From positions 1 through 5,426 of the forward strand of contig JAJXZK010000354.1 of assembly GCA_021780095.1 (NCBI GenBank): a stretch of 5,426 nucleotides of DNA. The letters are read 5' to 3'. This DNA is from Acidobacteriota bacterium. GTDB lineage: Bacteria; Acidobacteriota; Terriglobia; Terriglobales; Acidobacteriaceae. A program made the translations under genes and the position numbers. Positions 1-5,426 of this stretch are shown here, piece by piece; positions within the stretch are counted from its first letter, which is position 1, and each line of letters starts with the position of its first letter. The notes beneath the pieces are model-generated. The model had not been told where the DNA came from, searched no databases, and saw only the letters and a program-made list of their open reading frames with translations.

Positions 1-301
1 GAATGTCGGCGAAAATGTCGGCGAGTGTGTGCGGAGCGAGCGTCAAGACTGGATAGCCAGCGCGCAGAATGGCTGCGAGCGATTCCATGCGGTAGGGGAC
101 GGAGGCGATCACCAGATTTGGCTCGACCGCCAGCAGTTCTTCCATGGTGGAGGACCACGAGTCGGCGATGATTTTCACGTTGCGGTGGGCGAGCTCTGGC
201 AGCGCCTCGACGCAGTAGCGGGTGCAGGCTACGAGATGGTCGAGGCGGCCGAGCCGTTGCAGGGTTAGGGTGATGCTGGGCTGAAGCGAAGCAATGCGCA
301 T
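1..301 (-). CDS. BtuF/FepB-fold substrate-binding-like protein, 5' part only
   Basis: This is the first 100 codons of a gene that leaves the window at the left edge. The protein starts MRIASLQPSITLTLQRLG and continues with DHLVACTRYC, then a VKIIADSWSS segment, then a VEPNLVIASVPYRMESL segment. This is the usual order of the N-terminal lobe of the periplasmic-binding family typified by BtuF and FepB (PF01497): a first strand with S-x-T near the start, a 'G..D.LV..T..C' turn, and the 'EPDLV…' strand. There is no signal peptide or lipobox, because the fold begins at residue 2. The protein is therefore either cytoplasmic or a non-canonical member, as some genomic 'cobalamin-binding protein' entries are. 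ATG at 301 is the only reasonable start, because an in-frame TAG (the stop of the upstream gene) lies 24 nt before it. No strong Shine-Dalgarno sequence is visible, so translation may depend on the upstream gene. The ligand cannot be told from this fragment. Confidence 0.75.
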   Translation of the reverse strand, partial: MRIASLQPSITLTLQRLGRLDHLVACTRYCVEALPELAHRNVKIIADSWSSTMEELLAVEPNLVIASVPYRMESLAAILRAGYPVLTLAPHTLADIFADI

Positions 302-322
302 GGGCGACGACTGGAGTGTTTG

Positions 323-1051
323 CTAGGCATGGGTGGGGCCGGGCTGAAATACCGGCCATCCCTGGACCGCGGCAATCTCCGTCAGTTCCGACGTGGGATT
401 GACGACGAATGGATTCTTCGCGATGCCGAGCATGGCGGCATCGTGAATGGAGTTGCCGAAGACCGCATCGGGCTCGGTGACGCCCATCCGCGCCAGGGAT
501 TGCACTTTGCCTTCGTCGGTGGGGATATCGAGCAGTTCTTCGGTGATCAATCCATTGGTGACGCGAACGCGAGCTGCGAGGACCCGCTCCGCAGGAATGT
601 CGAAGTGCTGCATGGCATCTTCAATGAGCCAGCTATTGGTGGAACTAACGGCCCACACGATCGTTCCGCGCTGCTGCAAGCGATTGCATGCTTCGAGCAT
701 CTCAGGAAAAATATTTGGGCGCATCATCGCGTCAAAATAAGTACGCACGGCCTGGCGCAGTTCGGACTCGCGCAGGTCGCGGTAGATCTGGACCATTTCG
801 CCGCAGATGGCGAGCTCAGAGACTTCGCCGCGCATGTACGCTCGATAGCGCGCGTCCATCCAGTTGCATGCCTCGCGCGAGAGCAGTCCGGAATCCATGG
901 ACCATTGCATGAAGCCGACGCCGGCGTCGCCGGACCAGAGTGTGCCGTCGCAATCGAAAACAGCAACGGCGGGTTGGATGGTGTCGATACGGCGGAAGAA
1001 TTCAGAAGAGGAGAGAGTGGAAGTTTTCGGAGTTATGAGTTGTTGTGACAA
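323..1051 (-). CDS. HAD-superfamily (SerB-like, HAD-IB type) phosphatase
   Basis: The gene encodes a 242-residue cytoplasmic HAD hydrolase that probably removes phosphate from a small metabolite. Motif I is FDCDGT, with nucleophile D33 and acid D35. Motif II is VSST (S136/S137), the motif III lysine is K182 in DEGK, and motif IV is FGNSIHDAAM, with D204 as metal ligand. A helical C1 cap lies between motifs I and II (about 40-130). The layout resembles phosphoserine phosphatase-like HAD-IB proteins, but motif IV reads GN rather than the commoner GD, so a serB call is not justified. No ATG precedes motif I. I chose TTG 1051 because AAGG (1064-1061) lies 9 nt before it. A TTG at 1105 would give 260 residues, but the extra N-terminus is encoded by AT-rich DNA containing promoter-like hexamers. 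The stop at 323 is 21 nt from the next gene, which suggests an operon. The substrate is unknown. Confidence 0.85.
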   Translation of the reverse strand: MSQQLITPKTSTLSSSEFFRRIDTIQPAVAVFDCDGTLWSGDAGVGFMQWSMDSGLLSREACNWMDARYRAYMRGEVSELAICGEMVQIYRDLRESELRQAVRTYFDAMMRPNIFPEMLEACNRLQQRGTIVWAVSSTNSWLIEDAMQHFDIPAERVLAARVRVTNGLITEELLDIPTDEGKVQSLARMGVTEPDAVFGNSIHDAAMLGIAKNPFVVNPTSELTEIAAVQGWPVFQPGPTHA

Positions 1052-1086
1052 AACGAACGACCTTATCGAAAAATATAAAAAGAGAA

Positions 1087-1119
1087 ATTGTAGAAGGCGG
1101 GACAATGTTTCGTTGTCAA
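1087..1119 (-). promoter_or_regulatory. Candidate promoter for the HAD/BtuF-like unit
   Basis: On the minus strand a perfect TTGACA occurs at 1119-1114 and TACAAT (one mismatch to TATAAT) at 1092-1087. The 21 nt spacer is longer than the usual 16-18, so the two hexamers may not act together. An AT-rich run with TATATT (1077-1072) follows. Initiation near 1080 would leave a short leader carrying AAGG at 1064-1061 and favour the TTG 1051 start. Confidence 0.3.
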
Positions 1120-1173
1120 TATGCCTTCCTTTCTATGATGCAGCATCGGCAGAAACAATGCCAGATGCGTCGT

Positions 1174-1206
1174 GGCGATTCACCAGCTTGTAATCAGGCG
1201 ATTCAC
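1174..1206 (+). repeat. 10-bp direct repeat pair flanking a -10-like hexamer
   Basis: GGCGATTCAC is present at 1174-1183 and again at 1197-1206, a period of 23 bp. TGTAAT (1189-1194) lies between the copies. This geometry would suit an operator around the xerD promoter, but no good -35 accompanies the hexamer and the repeat could be chance. Confidence 0.35.
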
Positions 1207-1248
1207 AGGTGGGCTGGCAAAGTTGATTCCGCGGGAAAGAGTTGCGGG

Positions 1249-1289
1249 AGGCGAGGCGCGATGCTCGATAATTTCTGCAGGCGAGGCGC
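1249..1289 (+). repeat. 11-bp direct repeat containing the xerD ribosome binding site
   Basis: AGGCGAGGCGC occurs at 1249-1259 and 1279-1289 with a 30 bp period. The second copy supplies the GAGG (1283-1286) that lies 6 nt before the xerD GTG. The first copy sits in the same position in front of an ATG at 1261. The identical bases are seen directly; duplication of an initiation region is one explanation. Confidence 0.4.
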
Positions 1290-1292
1290 TGC

Positions 1293-2249
1293 GTGGAGAA
1301 CGGTCAAGATTCCGACGGACGCAATCTGAAACTGATCCAGAATTATCTGATGTATCTGCGGGTGGAAAAGGGCCTGCGTCCGCTGACCTGTGAGGCGTAT
1401 CGGCGCGACTTACTGCAGTGCGCGGAATTTCTGGAGAAGACGAATGGCTCGCTGGCCGCTGCAAAACATGAAGACCTGGCGGGGTTCGTGGCTCATTTGC
1501 AGGCGCATCAGGTAGAGGCGCGATCACGGGCTCGAAAACTTTCTTGCCTGCGCGGGCTATATCGCTGGCTGCTGCTGGATAAGCGCATCGCGTACGATCC
1601 GACAATCCATCTGGAAACGCCGGCGGGTTGGAAGGTGCTGCCGAAGTCGTTATCGGAAGCCGAAGTGGTGACGATGATCGACCAGACCGGGCATGGGGCG
1701 GCGGGAAGCAGGACGGAAGAGTGTACGCCGCAGTCGTTGCGCGATCGGGCGATGCTGGAGCTGCTCTATGGTGGGGGCGTGCGCGTGTCGGAGCTGGTGG
1801 GGCTTGCGGTGGAAGACATCTCCCTGCAACAGGGGCAGATGCTGGTGCGCGGCAAAGGCGATAAGGAGCGCATCGTGCCGTTGGGGCAGCCTGCGATCCA
1901 GGCGCTGACGGAGTATTTGGAACAGGGCCGGGCGCAGTTGCTGCGGAAGCCGAATGTGCGCGAAGTGTTTTTATCGCAGCGCGGACATCCGCTGACGCGG
2001 CAGACGGTGTGGGCCATGGTGAAGCAGGTGAACCATCGCGCCAGCCCGCACATGCTGCGCCATAGTTGCGCGACGCACATGGTGGAGCACGGGGCGGACC
2101 TGCGCACGGTGCAGACCTTGCTGGGACATGCGGACATTGCGACCACGCAGATTTATACGCATCTGGCGTTAGGCAGACTGAAGGCGGTGCATCGCGCGCA
2201 TCATCCACGCGGACGGATGCAGGCGGGTGTTTTGGATGGTGCGGAATGA
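1293..2249 (+). CDS. xerD: Tyrosine recombinase XerD
   Basis: This is a 318-residue site-specific recombinase. Known XerD proteins pair with XerC to resolve chromosome dimers at dif, usually under FtsK control. The N-terminal SAM-like core-binding domain spans about residues 10-100 (YLRVEKGL, then EAYRRDL). The catalytic domain spans about 117-300 with R164 (GVRVSEL), K188 (GKGDKER), H253 and R256 (SPHMLRH), H279 (LLGHA) and nucleophile Y288 (TTQIYTH), so the active site is complete. The C-terminal 'RLKAV…HHPR' matches the XerD-type ending (E. coli RLRQLHQQHHPRA) rather than the XerC one. GTG 1293 is the start: GAGG lies 6 nt upstream, an in-frame TAA is at 1269-1271, and no other start codon intervenes. 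Against E. coli XerD from memory, there are about 9 extra residues before LRDRAM and about 7 missing residues before SPHMLRH. The TGA at 2247-2249 overlaps an ATG in the xerC frame. Confidence 0.93.
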   Translation: MENGQDSDGRNLKLIQNYLMYLRVEKGLRPLTCEAYRRDLLQCAEFLEKTNGSLAAAKHEDLAGFVAHLQAHQVEARSRARKLSCLRGLYRWLLLDKRIAYDPTIHLETPAGWKVLPKSLSEAEVVTMIDQTGHGAAGSRTEECTPQSLRDRAMLELLYGGGVRVSELVGLAVEDISLQQGQMLVRGKGDKERIVPLGQPAIQALTEYLEQGRAQLLRKPNVREVFLSQRGHPLTRQTVWAMVKQVNHRASPHMLRHSCATHMVEHGADLRTVQTLLGHADIATTQIYTHLALGRLKAVHRAHHPRGRMQAGVLDGAE

Positions 2250-2250
2250 A

Positions 2251-2290
2251 TCGCACATCTCAAAAGCGAGATGCGGGGCACCCAGATTTC
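2251..2290. repeat. Palindromic (REP-like) repeat at the xerD-xerC junction
   Basis: A perfect 6-bp stem, CATCTC (2256-2261) and GAGATG (2268-2273), encloses an AAAAGC loop. It is followed by GGGGCACCCAGATTT (2275-2289). The whole resembles a dispersed acidobacterial intergenic palindrome of the type 'CACATCTC-loop-GAGATGTGGGGCACCC'. That resemblance is from memory, and only one copy lies in this window. It begins immediately after the xerD stop. If it is such a repeat, the sequence between 2250 and 2311 is intergenic, and the ATG at 2246 is less likely to be the real xerC start. Confidence 0.45.
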
Positions 2291-2311
2291 CAGTGGAAGC
2301 TGAAGGATTCG

Positions 2312-3274
2312 ATGAAGGCCAGAGAGCAGAAGACGGACGGGAAAGCGGAGCCGCAGGCGGCGGAAATTCTGCGGCTGGTTGCGCAATACATGACGGTGTT
2401 GACAGTGGAGCGGGCTTCGTCGGAACACACGGTGCGGGCCTACCAGAGAGAGCTGCATTCCTTTGCGGCGTTTCTGGCGAAGCGCTGCGGCGAGGGGGTG
2501 GCGCCGTCGCAAATAGAACATCCCTTGATCCGGGAATATCTGGGGACGCTGTACGAGAAGAAATTGTCGAAGCCCTCGGTGGCGCGGGCGCTGGCGGCGA
2601 TTCGGTCGTGGTTTGGGTGGCTGGCGAGGACGGGGCACATTGAGCAAAATCCAGCGCGGCTGGTGTCGACGCCCAAGCTGCCGAAACATTTGCCGCGAGT
2701 GCCGGGGGCGGAGCAGCTGAACCAGGCATTCAACGATGTGGACGCGGAAACGGCGTGGCCGGAGCGGGATCGCGTGATCATGGAGCTACTCTACGGCTGC
2801 GGCATTCGAAATGCGGAGCTTGTGGGGCTGAATCTGGGAGATATTCAGTGGGGCAATGAGTGTCTGCTGGTGCGCGGCAAGGGGCGCAAGGAGCGGTATG
2901 TTCCGCTGGGGGATGCGGCGGCGATGGCGATCCGCTCGTATTTGCTGCAGCGGGGGCAGAAACTGCTGGACGCGAAGCGCGCGTCGGAGGCGCTGCTACT
3001 GAATGTTCGGCTGCGCGGCGATGGCCGCCTGACGACTCGCAGTGTTGGCCGGATCGTGAAGCATCTGGCTGTTTCCCACGGACTTGCCGCCGATGTGCAT
3101 CCGCATACGCTGCGTCATGCGTTTGGGACCCACATGCTGGAGGAGGGAGCGGATCTTCGCGCCATCCAGGAGATTCTTGGACATGCGCGGCTGTCGACGA
3201 CGCAGCGGTATACGCATTTGACCTCGGGCCAGGTGGCGGCGGTGTATGACAGGACTCATCCTAGGGCCAAGTAG
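2312..3274 (+). CDS. xerC: Tyrosine recombinase XerC
   Basis: This is a 320-residue partner recombinase to XerD, acting on the XerC half-site of dif in the family model. The SAM-like N-terminal domain lies at about 19-106 ([11 protein letters not shown], then [14 protein letters not shown]). The catalytic domain (about 129-310) carries R166 (GCGIRNAEL), K190 (GKGRKER), H265 and R268 (HPHTLRH), H291 (ILGHA) and nucleophile Y300 (TTQRYTH), all intact. The VHPH motif and the '[10 protein letters not shown]' ending match XerC rather than XerD. ATG 2312 is preferred because AAGGA (2303-2307) lies 4 nt before it and the upstream 60 nt looks like an intergenic palindrome. An in-frame ATG at 2246 overlaps the xerD stop as ATGA and would give 342 residues; it is a real alternative through translational coupling. 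Either way the gene is almost certainly co-transcribed with xerD. The protein is 21-22 residues longer than the E. coli protein, mostly in a charged N-terminal leader. Confidence 0.92.
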   Translation: MKAREQKTDGKAEPQAAEILRLVAQYMTVLTVERASSEHTVRAYQRELHSFAAFLAKRCGEGVAPSQIEHPLIREYLGTLYEKKLSKPSVARALAAIRSWFGWLARTGHIEQNPARLVSTPKLPKHLPRVPGAEQLNQAFNDVDAETAWPERDRVIMELLYGCGIRNAELVGLNLGDIQWGNECLLVRGKGRKERYVPLGDAAAMAIRSYLLQRGQKLLDAKRASEALLLNVRLRGDGRLTTRSVGRIVKHLAVSHGLAADVHPHTLRHAFGTHMLEEGADLRAIQEILGHARLSTTQRYTHLTSGQVAAVYDRTHPRAK

Positions 3275-3300
3275 AAATCACGATACACTATAGATATTCA

Positions 3301-3357
3301 GCCCCGGCGGTACGCCATCCGCAAATAGTCCAGCGGGGGCCGAACCCGAGGGCTTTT
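3301..3357 (+). terminator. Weak candidate terminator after xerC
   Basis: GCCCC (3301-3305) can pair with GGGGC (3336-3340), with a further G-C and C-G pair inside after a G-G mismatch. A TTTT run occurs at 3354-3357, but 13 nt separate it from the stem. An alternative outer pairing, AGCCC (3300-3304) with GGGCT (3350-3354), would place the stem directly against the T-run. Neither form is a strong intrinsic terminator, and a structured secA leader is equally possible. Confidence 0.25.
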
Positions 3358-3395
3358 CTCGTTATGCCTCAATCGACAATTTAGAATAAGAGTTG

Positions 3396-3416
3396 ACACA
3401 CAATTCCCGTGTGTGT
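3396..3416 (+). promoter_or_regulatory. Hairpin abutting the secA ribosome binding site
   Basis: ACACACA (3396-3402) and TGTGTGT (3410-3416) form a perfect 7-bp stem around a 7-nt loop. The last stem base is directly followed by the GGAG at 3417-3420. In RNA this would stack against the ribosome binding site and could modulate secA initiation. The pairing is seen directly; the regulatory role is inferred. Confidence 0.4.
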
Positions 3417-3420
3417 GGAG
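3417..3420 (+). promoter_or_regulatory. secA ribosome binding site
   Basis: GGAG lies 8 nt before GTG 3429 and supports that non-ATG codon as the secA start. A T5 run occupies the first part of the spacer. Confidence 0.7.
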
Positions 3421-3428
3421 TTTTTCTC

Positions 3429-5426
3429 GTGATACAGCTTGGCGAAGCGTTAACCAAAGTTTTCGGAACCAGCAACGAGCGCACCGTGAAGCGCATGTTG
3501 CCGACGGTCAAAGCGATCAACGCCCTGGAGCCGGCGATGCAGCAGCTTACGGACGAGCAGATGCGCGCCAAGACGGACGAATTTCGCGCCCGGATTGCGG
3601 CAGCGATTGCCGACATCACGGACCCAGAGGAGCGGACCAAGGCAGAGCAGGATGTAATGGAGCAGATTCTGCCGGAGGCGTTCGCGCTGGTACGGGAAGC
3701 TGGGCGTCGCGTCATCAACATGCGCCATTTCGACGTGCAGTTGATTGGCGGCATGGTGCTGCACCAGGGCAACATTGCAGAAATGAAGACCGGCGAAGGT
3801 AAAACGCTGGTCGCCACGCTGCCTTGCTATTTGAATGCGCTGGTGAGTCATGGGGTGCATGTCGTCACCGTCAACGATTACCTGGCGAAACGCGATGCCG
3901 AGTGGATGGGCAAGATCCACAACTTCCTAGGGCTTTCGGTTGGCGTGATCGTGCATGATCTGAGCGACGAACAGCGTCGCGCCGCGTATGCCGCGGATAT
4001 TACGTACGGAACTAATAACGAATTCGGCTTCGATTATTTGCGCGACAACATGAAGTTTGAGTTGGCGGAGTGCGTGCAGCGGCCGCCGTACTACGCGATT
4101 GTCGATGAAGTGGACTCGATCCTGATCGACGAAGCGCGGACTCCGCTGATCATTAGCGGACCCACCGATCAGACGACGGATAAGTATGCTCGGGTGGTGC
4201 GCATTGTTCCGCAGCTGGAACTGGGCGAGGAAATCGAATCGCTCGAGAACAAGATTCTGACCGGCGATTATGTCGTGGATGAAAAACATCGCACCATCGG
4301 CGTCACCGATGAGGGCTGGGTCAAGATTGAAAAGCTGCTGGGAATTGAGAGCATCGCCGATCCGGAAAACTGGGACCTGAAGCATTATGTCGAAACCGCC
4401 ATCAAGGCGCACGCACTGTACAAGCGGGATGTGAATTACGTCGTCAAGGACGGCGAAATCATCATCGTCGACGAATTCACCGGGCGCCTGATGCCAGGAC
4501 GGCGCTGGTCCGATGGGCTGCACCAGTCGATTGAAGCCAAGGAAGGCGTGAATATCCGTCGGGAAGATCAGACGCTGGCGACGATCACGTTCCAGAACTA
4601 TTTCCGCCTGTACAAGAAGCTTGCCGGGATGACCGGAACCGCCGACACCGAAGCTGCCGAGTTCGAAAAGATTTACGAACTCGAGGTGGTGGTGATTCCG
4701 ACGAACATGCCGATGCGCCGCATCGACAACACGGACGTGGTGTTTCGGACGGCGAAGGAGAAGTATTTTGCCGTGGCCGATGAGATTGCGCGGCTGAATG
4801 AACTGAAGCAGCCGGTGCTGGTGGGCACCACTTCCATTGAGAAGTCGGAATTGCTGTCGCAGATTTTGCAGCGGAAGAACATTCGCCACGTGGTGTTGAA
4901 TGCCAAGTTCCACGAGCGCGAGGCGGAGATTGTTGCGCAGGCCGGTCACCTGGGCATGGTGACGATTGCGACCAACATGGCAGGTCGCGGTACGGATATT
5001 GTGCTGGGCGGCAATCCGGAATTTCTGGCGAAGCAGGAGCTGGTAAAGAAGAACCGCGCCCGCGCGGTGAGTGCGGCAGAAGGCGAGATCTCTCCCACGG
5101 CGGCTCCGGGGATGATGCGTTTTTACTACCAGAGCCAGGAGTTTGAAACGCCTGAGTCCGACTGGAAAGAAGTCTTCGCGGGGTATGCCGCGCAGGCTGC
5201 GCACGAGCGCGAGGATGTATTGGCGGCAGGGGGTCTGATCATCCTGGGGACGGAACGGCATGAGTCTCGCCGCGTCGATAACCAGTTGCGTGGCCGCGCC
5301 GGTCGGCAGGGCGATCCGGGGGCCTCGCGGTTTTTCCTGTCGCTGGAAGACGACCTGATGCGTATCTTCGCCAAGGAGTGGGTTTCGACGCTGCTGCAGC
5401 GCCTGGGCATGGAAGAAGGCGTTCCG
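3429..5426 (+). CDS. secA: Preprotein translocase ATPase SecA, 3' end missing
   Basis: SecA is the cytoplasmic motor that binds SecYEG and uses ATP to push unfolded preproteins across the inner membrane. The frame is open from GTG 3429 to the window edge: 666 codons, about two thirds of a usual 900-1000-residue protein. Visible elements in order are the N-terminal helix ([16 protein letters not shown]), Walker A MKTGEGKT (119-126), [16 protein letters not shown] (192-207), the Walker B/DEAD-type motif DEVD (226-229), the preprotein cross-linking domain (about 230-365), GMTGTAD (400-406), NBD2 motif TNMAGRGTD (515-523), and [12 protein letters not shown] (620-631). All ATPase motifs are intact. 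A segment of about 71 residues (529-599) separates GG from the AGGL motif, versus about 33 in E. coli as I recall it. The helical scaffold, wing and any C-terminal zinc-binding tail lie beyond the edge. No secM-like gene precedes it. Confidence 0.97.
   Translation, partial: MIQLGEALTKVFGTSNERTVKRMLPTVKAINALEPAMQQLTDEQMRAKTDEFRARIAAAIADITDPEERTKAEQDVMEQILPEAFALVREAGRRVINMRHFDVQLIGGMVLHQGNIAEMKTGEGKTLVATLPCYLNALVSHGVHVVTVNDYLAKRDAEWMGKIHNFLGLSVGVIVHDLSDEQRRAAYAADITYGTNNEFGFDYLRDNMKFELAECVQRPPYYAIVDEVDSILIDEARTPLIISGPTDQTTDKYARVVRIVPQLELGEEIESLENKILTGDYVVDEKHRTIGVTDEGWVKIEKLLGIESIADPENWDLKHYVETAIKAHALYKRDVNYVVKDGEIIIVDEFTGRLMPGRRWSDGLHQSIEAKEGVNIRREDQTLATITFQNYFRLYKKLAGMTGTADTEAAEFEKIYELEVVVIPTNMPMRRIDNTDVVFRTAKEKYFAVADEIARLNELKQPVLVGTTSIEKSELLSQILQRKNIRHVVLNAKFHEREAEIVAQAGHLGMVTIATNMAGRGTDIVLGGNPEFLAKQELVKKNRARAVSAAEGEISPTAAPGMMRFYYQSQEFETPESDWKEVFAGYAAQAAHEREDVLAAGGLIILGTERHESRRVDNQLRGRAGRQGDPGASRFFLSLEDDLMRIFAKEWVSTLLQRLGMEEGVP

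Larger units (their letters stand above)
1106..1292. other. Divergent intergenic region between the HAD gene and xerD
   Basis: No convincing full-length gene lies here. The region holds several small signals. There is a perfect dyad GATGC-A-GCATC at 1137-1147 beside a TATGAT hexamer (1134-1139). A 10-bp direct repeat GGCGATTCAC occurs at 1174-1183 and 1197-1206, flanking TGTAAT (1189-1194), a one-mismatch -10 element. An inverted repeat TTCC-GCG-GGAA lies at 1227-1237. An 11-bp direct repeat AGGCGAGGCGC occurs at 1249-1259 and 1279-1289. Transcription in both directions must start here or just upstream, but no plus-strand promoter with a well-spaced -35/-10 pair could be identified. The dyads and repeats are seen directly; their regulatory role is inferred. 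Confidence 0.5.
3275..3428. other. xerC-secA intergenic region / secA leader
   Basis: This 154 bp stretch has no gene I can support. It has -10-like hexamers at 3289-3294 (TATAGA) and 3382-3387 (TAGAAT), neither with a good -35. An imperfect GC-rich hairpin lies at 3301-3340, followed by a short T-run. A TTGACA at 3393-3398 is too close to the secA start to serve it. A perfect 7-bp hairpin then abuts the secA ribosome binding site. A secA promoter probably lies here, but its position is not clear. Confidence 0.5.

Noticed and set aside
323..345. GGGTGGGGC near the HAD stop resembling part of the acidobacterial repeat
   Set aside because: Only about 9 bases match, and they encode the end of the HAD protein. 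No hairpin accompanies them.
320..1048. Open frame of 242 codons antisense to the HAD gene
   Set aside because: The opposite strand carries intact HAD motifs I-IV, and this frame has no recognisable domain.
2066..2245. Extending xerC upstream to an ATG at 2066
   Set aside because: This would overlap 180 nt of the conserved xerD catalytic domain in another frame, and the added residues do not resemble a Xer N-terminus.
1180..2256. Long open frame (358 codons) antisense to xerD
   Set aside because: The translation is low-complexity (Pro, Ala, Arg and Ser rich) with no recognisable fold. It lies opposite a complete, well-supported recombinase in GC-rich DNA, where such frames arise by codon bias.
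1293..3274. Integrase module of a mobile element or integron-like island
   Set aside because: Both proteins have housekeeping Xer signatures and lie beside secA. No flanking direct repeats, tRNA attachment site or cargo genes are visible.
3393..3420. TTGACA at 3393-3398 as a secA -35 box
   Set aside because: A 17-nt spacer places the -10 on the ribosome binding site and the start of transcription at or after the GTG codon, and no -10-like hexamer is there.
3275..3428. Possible dif site next to the xer genes
   Set aside because: TTATGCC at 3362-3368 recalls a half-site, but no second arm at 6-bp spacing matches the dif pattern. The divergent region was also scanned without success.
3927..5261. 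Long open frame (444 codons) antisense to secA
   Set aside because: It lies entirely opposite conserved SecA motifs, and its translation is His, Leu and Arg rich without any family signature.

Overview
The window reads as ordinary chromosomal DNA from a GC-rich bacterium. The best guess is Acidobacteriota (Terriglobia). This rests on the style of the SecA sequence, including the length and wording of its NBD2 insertion, and on a palindromic 'CACATCTC…GAGATG…GGGGCACCC' repeat that I associate from memory with acidobacterial genomes. Both are recall-based inferences and were not checked by search.

Layout. On the minus strand, reading right to left, are a HAD-superfamily phosphatase-like gene (stop at 323, probable TTG start at 1051) and, 21 nt downstream, the first 100 codons of a BtuF/FepB-fold substrate-binding-like protein that runs off the left edge. 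A roughly 240 bp divergent region (1052-1292) separates these from a plus-strand pair of tyrosine recombinases. The first recombinase (1293-2249) is XerD-like and the second (about 2312-3274, or from 2246) is XerC-like. Both keep all six catalytic residues. A 154 bp leader follows, and then secA from GTG 3429, which is open to the right edge (666 codons, about two thirds of the protein).

How the genes work together. XerC and XerD normally form a heterotetramer that resolves chromosome dimers at dif. Encoding them back to back would give coordinated expression, whereas in many bacteria the two genes are unlinked. secA encodes the Sec translocase motor and is probably an independent transcription unit with its own leader. 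The HAD and BtuF-like genes probably form a separate, divergent unit of unknown job.

No mobile element, CRISPR array, RNA gene or clearly novel system is visible. The points most worth a second look are the xerD-xerC tandem, the palindromic repeat at their junction (which affects the xerC start call), a compact change in the XerD catalytic domain, small repeats and a short upstream ORF before xerD, and a hairpin abutting the secA ribosome binding site.
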